From CAWBCR01 sp963787375 (GTDB taxonomy: Bacteria; Chloroflexota; Anaerolineae; Aggregatilineales; UBA3940), in contig CAWBCR010000031.1 of the NCBI GenBank assembly GCA_963787375.1, forward strand, positions 1-64,000: DNA of 64,000 nt. The letters run 5' to 3'. The notes under the pieces were generated by a model. The model saw nothing but the letters and a program-made list of their open reading frames with translations, was not told the origin of the DNA and ran no database searches. Each line of letters begins with the position of its first letter. Within the stretch, counting starts at the first letter, position 1. A program made the position numbers and the translations under genes. This document shows, piece by piece, positions 58,874 to 64,000 of the stretch.

Positions 58874-59855
58874 ATGAAAGTCGGCGTATTCAGCTTCGTA
58901 TTTCAGGACCTGCTATCATTTGACGACGCGCTCGACTGGATCGCCGGGACGGGCGCGACCGCCGTCGAGATCGGATCGGGCGGGTACGTGGCCGAACTGG
59001 GCGAGTTGTACTGCAAGCCGGGCGAACTGCTGGCCGACGCGGGCAAGCTCAAGACGTGGAAGCAGAAGGTCGACGACCGGGGGCTGGAGATCAGCGCGCT
59101 GTCGTGCCACGGCAACCCGCTGCACCCCAACCCCGACGTGGCCAACCTGCATCGCAAGCAGTTCCGCGAGACGGTGCAGGTCGCGTCGAAGATCGGCGTG
59201 CGGCGCGTGATCACCTTCTCCGGCTGCCCCGGCGACAGCGACGGCAGCCAGTTCCCGAACTGGGTCACCTGCCCGTGGCCGCCCGACTTCCTGCGCATCC
59301 TCGACTGGCAGTGGAACGAGAAGGTCATCCCCTACTGGCAGGAGGAAGCGAAGTTCTGCCGCGACAACGGAGTCGACATGATCTCGCTGGAGATGCACCC
59401 CGGCTTCGTGGTCTACAACCCGGAGACGATGCTGCGCCTGCGCGACGCGGTCGGGCCGGAGATCGGGCTGCAACTACGACCCGTCGCACCTGTTCTGGCA
59501 GGGCATCGACCCGCTGGCGGCGATCCGCAAGCTGGGCAACTCCATCTTCCACGTCCACGCCAAAGACACCAAGATCGACCCGCTGAACGCGCCGGTCAAC
59601 GGCGTGCTCGACACGAAGCCGTACGCCGACGAGGCCAACCGCTCGTGGATCTTCCGCACGGTGGGCTACGGCCACGGCCTCGGGTTCTGGAAGGACCTGG
59701 TCAGCAACCTGCGGCTGGTGGGCTACGACTACGTGCTCAGCATGGAGCACGAGGACAGCCTGATGAGCCTGCGCGAAGGGCTGCAGAAGGGCGTCGGCGC
59801 GTTGAACGACCTGGTGCTGACCGACGAGCGCGGCAAGCCGTGGTTTGAGGCGTAA
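58874..59855 (+). CDS. Sugar isomerase/epimerase, one frameshift
   Basis: ATG 58874 has GAGGAGG six bases upstream. N-terminal TIM-barrel text (TGATAVEIGSGGYVAELG, LSCHGNPLHPNP, ITFSGCPGDSDGSQFPNW, SLEMHPGFVVYNPETM with Glu) runs to about 59470; the frame then switches, and YDPSHLFWQGIDPLAAI, FHVHAKDTKID (His) and YVLSMEHEDSLMS (Glu) complete the metal site, ending with TAA 59853-59855. One extra base (cta for ta in ctgcaactac) explains it. About 327 residues. Sugar unknown. Confidence 0.8.
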
Positions 59856-59856
59856 A

Positions 59857-60060
59857 ACCTCACCCCCCGTCCCCCTCTCCGGCAACGCGCCTGCGGCGCT
59901 TATGCTTGGTGGAGAGGGGGTGACGTCAGGGGATGAGGCCAGAGAGTGAAGGGGGCCTCTTCCGCGACTGAACGTCGCGGCTATCGGCCCGGATGAGAGC
60001 ACGATCAGCCGCGAAGCTCATTCGCGGCGGTCGTTTTCAGCCCCAATCTCGAACGCGTTG
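59857..60060. repeat. Family 1 palindrome followed by hairpin family 3
   Basis: 59857-59940 is a family 1 element with the cggcaacgcgcctgcggcgc module. At 59958-59975 a hairpin CCGCGAC/GTCGCGG and at 60009-60029 GCCGCGAA/TTCGCGGC form a third family. No coding gene fits here. Confidence 0.65.
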
Positions 60061-60084
60061 TGGGCTGTCTGTTGAGGGATTGGT

Positions 60085-61383
60085 ATGCGAATTCAAACTG
60101 GCTTACGGACGCAACGGCCTGCCGGTCGAGCTACCCGACAACACGGACATCATCGCGCCGCACAACCTGCCCGGCCTGCCCGATGAACCGGCGGCGCTGC
60201 GCGAGGCGCTGCGCGCGCCCATCGAGTCGGCGGCGCTGCGCGAGCTCGTGAAGCCGGGCGACTCGGTGGTCGTGGTCCACACCGACATCACCCGCGCCAC
60301 GCCCAACGACCGCATCCTGCCGGTGCTGCTGGGCGAGCTTGAGGACGGCGGGCGTGCGCCGCGAGGACATCACGCTGCTGAACGGGCTGGGCACGCACCG
60401 CCCGCAGACCGAGGCCGAACTGCGCGCCATGCTGGGAGACGCGGTCGTGGATCATTACCGCTGCCTGCAGCACGACTGCCACGACGACGCCAACCTGATC
60501 GCCCTGGGCAAGACGTCGAACGGGCACCCGGTGCGCGTCAACCGGACCTACATGGAGGCCGGCGTCAAAATCCTGACCGGCTTCATCGAGCCGCACTTCT
60601 TCGCCGGGTTCAGCGGCGGGCCGAAGGCGATGCTGCCGTCGCTGGCCGGGGCGGAGAGCGTGTTCACCAACCACGGGCTGCGCATGATCGCGCGACCCGC
60701 GCGGCGACGTGGGGCGTCATCGACGGCAACCCGATCTGGGAGGAGATGCGCGAGGTGGCGCTGATGACGCAGCCCACCTTCCTGCTCAACGTGGCGCTCA
60801 ACGCCAGCCGGCAGATCACCGGCGTGTTCGCGGGCGACATGCTGGCGGCGCACGCGCAGGGCTGCGCGTTCGTCAAAGCGAACGCGATGGCGGGCGTCAG
60901 CGCACCGTACGACATCGTGATCACGACCAACCGCGGCTACCCGCTCGACCAGAACCTGTACCAGTCGGTGAAGGGCATGAGCGCCGCCGCGCAGATCGTG
61001 CGGGAGGGCGGCGACATCATCGATCGCCGCCGCGTGCGAGGACGGGCTGCCCGACCACGGGCGCTACGCCGCGCTGCTGCGCGAGGGCGGCTCGCCGCAG
61101 GGGGTGCTGGACTTGATCGCGCAGCCGGGCTTACAGCGCGCAGGACCAGTGGCAGGTGCAGATCCAGGCGCAAATCCAGTTCAAGGCCGAGGTGCACGTC
61201 TACAGCGACAACCTGACCGATCAGCAGATCACGGAGGCGCTGTTCACGCCGTGCCGCAGCATCGAGGGGACCGTCGCGGAGCTAATCGAGAAGCACGGGC
61301 CCGGCGCGCGTGTGTGCGCGATCCCTGAGGGGCCGATGACGATCCCGTATTTGAGGCAACCCACCACCGAGACAGGGCGCTGA
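60085..61383 (+). CDS. Lactate racemase LarA-like (DUF2088), several frameshifts
   Basis: The N-terminus reads MRIQ then LAYGRNGLPVELPDNTDII once one A is removed from caaactg at about 60094; ATG 60085 has GAGGG upstream. Key LarA residues follow: DITRATPNDRILP, LLNGLGTHRPQTEAE (His), HDCHDDANL (His), and IEPHFFAGFSGGPKAMLPSL (His, Lys). Further shifts at about 60350, 60690, 61030 and 61135 are needed to reach YLRQPTTETGR and TGA 61381-61383. LarA needs the nickel-pincer cofactor made by LarB/C/E, none of which is in this window. Related proteins racemise or epimerise other 2-hydroxy acids. Confidence 0.75.
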
Positions 61384-61384
61384 T

Positions 61385-61500
61385 TACCTCACCCCCTGCG
61401 ACCTGCCCTGCGGGCAGCCCGCCTTCCCCCTCTCCAAATTTGGAGAGGGGGGGAAGACCGAGCGTGAGCGAGGTCGGGGGTGAGATCGCGGGGGTGAGGT
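61385..61500. repeat. Intergenic palindromic repeat, family 1, long
   Basis: cctcaccccctgc ... tccccctctcc aaattt ggagaggggggg ... gggggtgaga, then gggggtgagg. The AAATTT centre is shared with the element at 28.0 kb. Confidence 0.75.
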
Positions 61501-61521
61501 AAGCCAGCCAGAAGGACACTT

Positions 61522-62722
61522 ATGGACGAACCATTGCAGGCCATCGTCGCCGGGCACATCTGCCTGGACGTGATCCCCGATCTGTCGCAGGTGCCGGGCG
61601 AGCAGTTCGCGGCGCAGTTCCAGCCGGGGCACCTGGTGGGGGTCGGCGCGGCGACCTTCTCGACCGGCGGGCCGGTGTCGAACACGGGGCTGGCACTGCA
61701 CCGGCTGGGCATCTCGACGCGGCTGATTGGTAAGGTGGGCGCCGACCCGTTCGGGGAGGTGATCTGCGAGCTAGCCGCACAGATCGACCCGGCGCTGGCG
61801 GCGGGCATCGTGCGGGACGAGGCGACGTCCACGTCGTACACGGTGATCATCAGCCCGCCGGGCGTGGACCGCATCTTTCTGCACTCGCCGGGGGCCAATC
61901 ACACCTTCTGCGCGGACGACGTGCGCGACGACCTGCTCGAACAAACGCGGCTGTTTCACTTCGGCTACCCGCCGCTGATGCGGCGCATGGTCGCGGCGAA
62001 CGGGCTGGAGCTTGTCGAGGTGTTCCGGCGGGCGCGGGCGGCAGGCGCGACGACCTCGCTGGACATGGCTTTCCCCGACCCGCTATCGGAGGAAGGGCGG
62101 GCCGACTGGTGGCGCATCCTGACCGACACGCTGCCGTACGTGGACATCTTCGCGCCGAGCATCGAGGAGCTGCTGTTCATGATCCGGCGCGACACCTACG
62201 AGCAGCTTCGGGCGGGGTCGGCGCGGGGCGACGTGCTGGAAGGCGTCACGCCGCCGCTGCTCAGCGAGATCTCTGACGATCTGCTGGCGCTGGGCGCGAA
62301 GGTCGTGCTGCTGAAGCTGGGCTACCGGGGGGCGTACCTGCGCACCGCCGACGCCTCGGCGCTTGAAGTTGATGGGCCGCGCCGCGCCCGCCGACCCGTC
62401 GGCGTGGGCCAACCGTGAGTGGTGGTCGCCGTGCTTCGCGGTTGAGGTGGTGGGCACGACCGGCTCCGGCGACGCGACCATCGCGGGGTTCCTGAGCGCG
62501 CTGCTGCGCGGTCTCTCGGCGCGCGAGGCGCTGACGATGGCGGTAGCGGTCGGCGCGTGCAACGTGGAGGCGGCGGACGCAATCAGCGGGCTGCGAAGCT
62601 GGGAGGCGACGCAGGCGCGCGTGGCGCAGGGCTGGGCGCAGCGCCCGCTTGACTTATCGGCGTTTGGGTGGCATAAGGATGAGGGGTCGGCGATCTGGGC
62701 GGCGGGGGCCACCGGGAGCTAA
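61522..62722 (+). CDS. PfkB-family carbohydrate kinase, one frameshift
   Basis: About 400 residues. Start ATG 61522. N-terminal: AGHICLDVIPDL, STGGPVSNTGLALHRLG (PfkB signature region) and IGKVGADPFGEVI. The frame changes near 62360; the rest has EVVGTTGSGDATIAGFLSAL (Asp catalytic base and GxGD anion hole) and ends TAA 62720-62722. Phosphorylates a sugar or sugar derivative. Aldolase-like genes follow, as in deoxy-sugar or keto-sugar pathways. Confidence 0.8.
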
Positions 62723-62760
62723 AAGCTCCCGGCTACGGTCGACACGCTGGCTGAAGCCAG
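62705..62760. repeat. Hairpins after the PfkB stop
   Basis: CCGGGAGCT-AAA-AGCTCCCGG at 62709-62729 overlaps the stop codon and is a possible terminator; ctggctgaagccag at about 62748-62761 is a second small hairpin. Similar to the family 3 hairpins at 60 kb. Confidence 0.5.
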
Positions 62761-62814
62761 CCCTGACCGGCTCGATGGTTCAGTGGAGCACGGCAAGTGT
62801 CGTGGAGGTAATGC

Positions 62815-63612
62815 ATGGAGAGCAAGACGTATCGTATTCGTGAGTTTGTGCGGCCCGCCGACGGGCGCAGCCTCGTCATCGACACCAGCGCGGGGCTGTC
62901 GCTGGGGGCGCTGCCCGGCCTGGAGGATTTCACACAGGCGGTCGCGCCGCTGCTGCCGCTGGTCGACGGGATCGTGGCCAGCCCCGGCATGGCCCGCCGC
63001 CTGAGCGGGCGCACGCGGCACGACGCCGCGCTGCTGGTGCGGGCCGACTGGACCAACGCGCTGCGCGGGCCGGATTTCGTGCTGCCGCCGGAGATGGTCG
63101 GCAGCGTGCCGCTGCTGGAGCCAGCCGACGCGCTGGACCTGGGCGCGAGCGCGCTGGTCGTCACTTTCCTGCTTGGGCACGAGGAAGCAGTCGAGGCGGA
63201 CTGCCTGCGCCGCACGGTGCAGCTTGCGTTGACAGGCAGCGGGATGGGCATGCCGCTAATCGTCGACGTGCAGCCGATCGGGCCACGCGTGGTGCTGCGG
63301 CTCAAGGCGATTGAGCTGGGCGTCAGCTACGCGCTGGAGGGCGGCGCGGACGGCGTCGCCGTGCCGTGGCCGGGCAAAGTGTCGTTCCAGACGATCACGA
63401 CGATGGCCGCGGGGCTGCCGGTGTGGGTCAAGCCGGAGACGGAAGACCTCGCCGCGATGGACAGCGGAACGATTCAGGAGGCGCTGGAGGCGGGGGCCGC
63501 CGGGCTGTGGCTGGGCGCGGACCTGTTCGCGCAGGCCGAGCCGGTCAGCATCGTGAGCGCGCTCGGCGGGCTGGTGCACGCCGGGGCGGCGGCGCAGGGG
63601 GCGCAGCGATGA
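62815..63612 (+). CDS. Class I aldolase-like protein (FbaB/LacD/DeoC group)
   Basis: 265 residues. TIM-barrel pattern: SLVIDTSAGLSLG, VDGIVASPGMARRL, ALLVRADWTN, EGGADGVAVPWPGKVSFQTI (possible Schiff-base Lys) and VWVKPETEDL. GGAGG before ATG 62815. It stops overlapping the next ATG (ATGA). The catalytic lysine assignment is tentative. Likely cleaves a keto-sugar phosphate made by the preceding kinase. Confidence 0.65.
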   Translation: MESKTYRIREFVRPADGRSLVIDTSAGLSLGALPGLEDFTQAVAPLLPLVDGIVASPGMARRLSGRTRHDAALLVRADWTNALRGPDFVLPPEMVGSVPLLEPADALDLGASALVVTFLLGHEEAVEADCLRRTVQLALTGSGMGMPLIVDVQPIGPRVVLRLKAIELGVSYALEGGADGVAVPWPGKVSFQTITTMAAGLPVWVKPETEDLAAMDSGTIQEALEAGAAGLWLGADLFAQAEPVSIVSALGGLVHAGAAAQGAQR

Positions 63613-64000
63613 CGACATCCGGATTACAGGCCCGCATGGATCGCCTGTTCAACCGCCACGGCGACGGGCGCGCGGTGTGCGTCGCCGCCGACCACGGCTA
63701 CATGAGCGACGTGACGAGCAACGTCGTGCGGCTGCGGCCCATCGTCGAGGCCGTCACGCGCGGCGGGGTGGACGGGATTCTGGTCAGCCCCGGCCAGGCG
63801 ATGCGGCTCGCGCCGCTGTTCCAGGGGCGCGACGGCCCGGCGCTAATCGTGCGGGCCGACTGGATGAACATGCCCCGGCTGGGCAACTCGAACGTGGCGA
63901 ACGCCGTCCCACAGCGGCTGCTGTATCACCAGAAGGTCATCACCGCCGAGCAGGCGCTGGCGCTGGGCGCGACGGCGATCACCATTTACCTGTTCCTGGG
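63609..64000 (+). CDS. Second class I aldolase-like gene, 3' partial
   Basis: Open to the window end from ATG 63609. VCVAADHGYMSD, VDGILVSPGQAMRLAPL and ALIVRADWMNMPRLG match the gene upstream (SPGMARRL, ALLVRADWTN), so the two are tandem paralogues. The catalytic part is outside the window. Confidence 0.65.
   Translation, partial: MTTSGLQARMDRLFNRHGDGRAVCVAADHGYMSDVTSNVVRLRPIVEAVTRGGVDGILVSPGQAMRLAPLFQGRDGPALIVRADWMNMPRLGNSNVANAVPQRLLYHQKVITAEQALALGATAITIYLFL

Overview
The window looks like a high-GC bacterial chromosome segment, most likely from a member of the Chloroflexota (Anaerolineae-like). The grounds are the lipoprotein with a long Ala/Pro/Thr linker, decayed RHS ends, GAF-rich histidine kinases, many AP-endonuclease-type sugar isomerases and Chloroflexota-style intergenic palindromes. 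This is an inference from gene style; no rRNA is present. The sequence carries many single-base frameshifts inside otherwise well-conserved genes, densest at 39.5-44.2 kb and 60-62.4 kb. They look more like assembly or sequencing indels than natural decay, so several genes are described here as one gene broken into pieces.

Layout. 1-6.5 kb: an exported beta-propeller-like gene, two TasA/camelysin-like proteins with SipW-type signals (the second ends in a caspase-fold DUF6345-like domain) and a SipW-type Ser/His signal peptidase. 6.9-14.7 kb (minus strand): two signalling blocks. One has a hybrid-free histidine kinase, four stand-alone receivers and a HEAT protein; the other has a NarL-type kinase, a NarL-type regulator and a degenerate receiver. 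Three related repeats (1.1, 6.6 and 15.1 kb), two of them carrying RHS 3' ends, bracket these blocks. 15.2-20.9 kb (minus): an unknown protein, a SWIM zinc-finger protein and an SNF2 helicase. 21.2 kb: tRNA-Leu(UAA) with a terminator.

21.4-31.6 kb (plus): a FadR-type regulator with its own promoter and operator, then a molybdenum hydroxylase operon (FAH-family hydrolase, CoxG-like, cyclase, FAD subunit, 2Fe-2S subunit, a large subunit split into two genes, EthD, XdhC, MoxR/CoxD ATPase, CoxE VWA protein). 31.8-34.4 kb: a lower-GC restriction-modification-like island. 34.4-35.0 kb: an unexplained GC-rich non-coding stretch. 35.0-37.8 kb (minus): lutABC lactate oxidation genes.

37.9-64 kb (plus): a carbohydrate catabolic island led by a ROK/XylR-like repressor with a textbook promoter and palindromic operator. 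It then has a CUT1 ABC transporter with two different ATPases, sugar epimerases, a Gfo/Idh/MocA dehydrogenase, xylose isomerase, a xylulokinase-xylose isomerase fusion, a GlcD-like FAD oxidase with an Fe-S partner, a Tm-1-like protein, a creatininase-family protein, LarA-like lactate racemase, a PfkB kinase and two tandem class I aldolase-like genes (the second cut by the window end). Xylose can be taken to xylulose 5-phosphate by the genes seen. The lactate or hydroxy-acid genes (LutABC, GlcD-like, LarA-like) sit on both sides of that core. Three families of intergenic palindromes punctuate the plus-strand operons from 28 to 63 kb.
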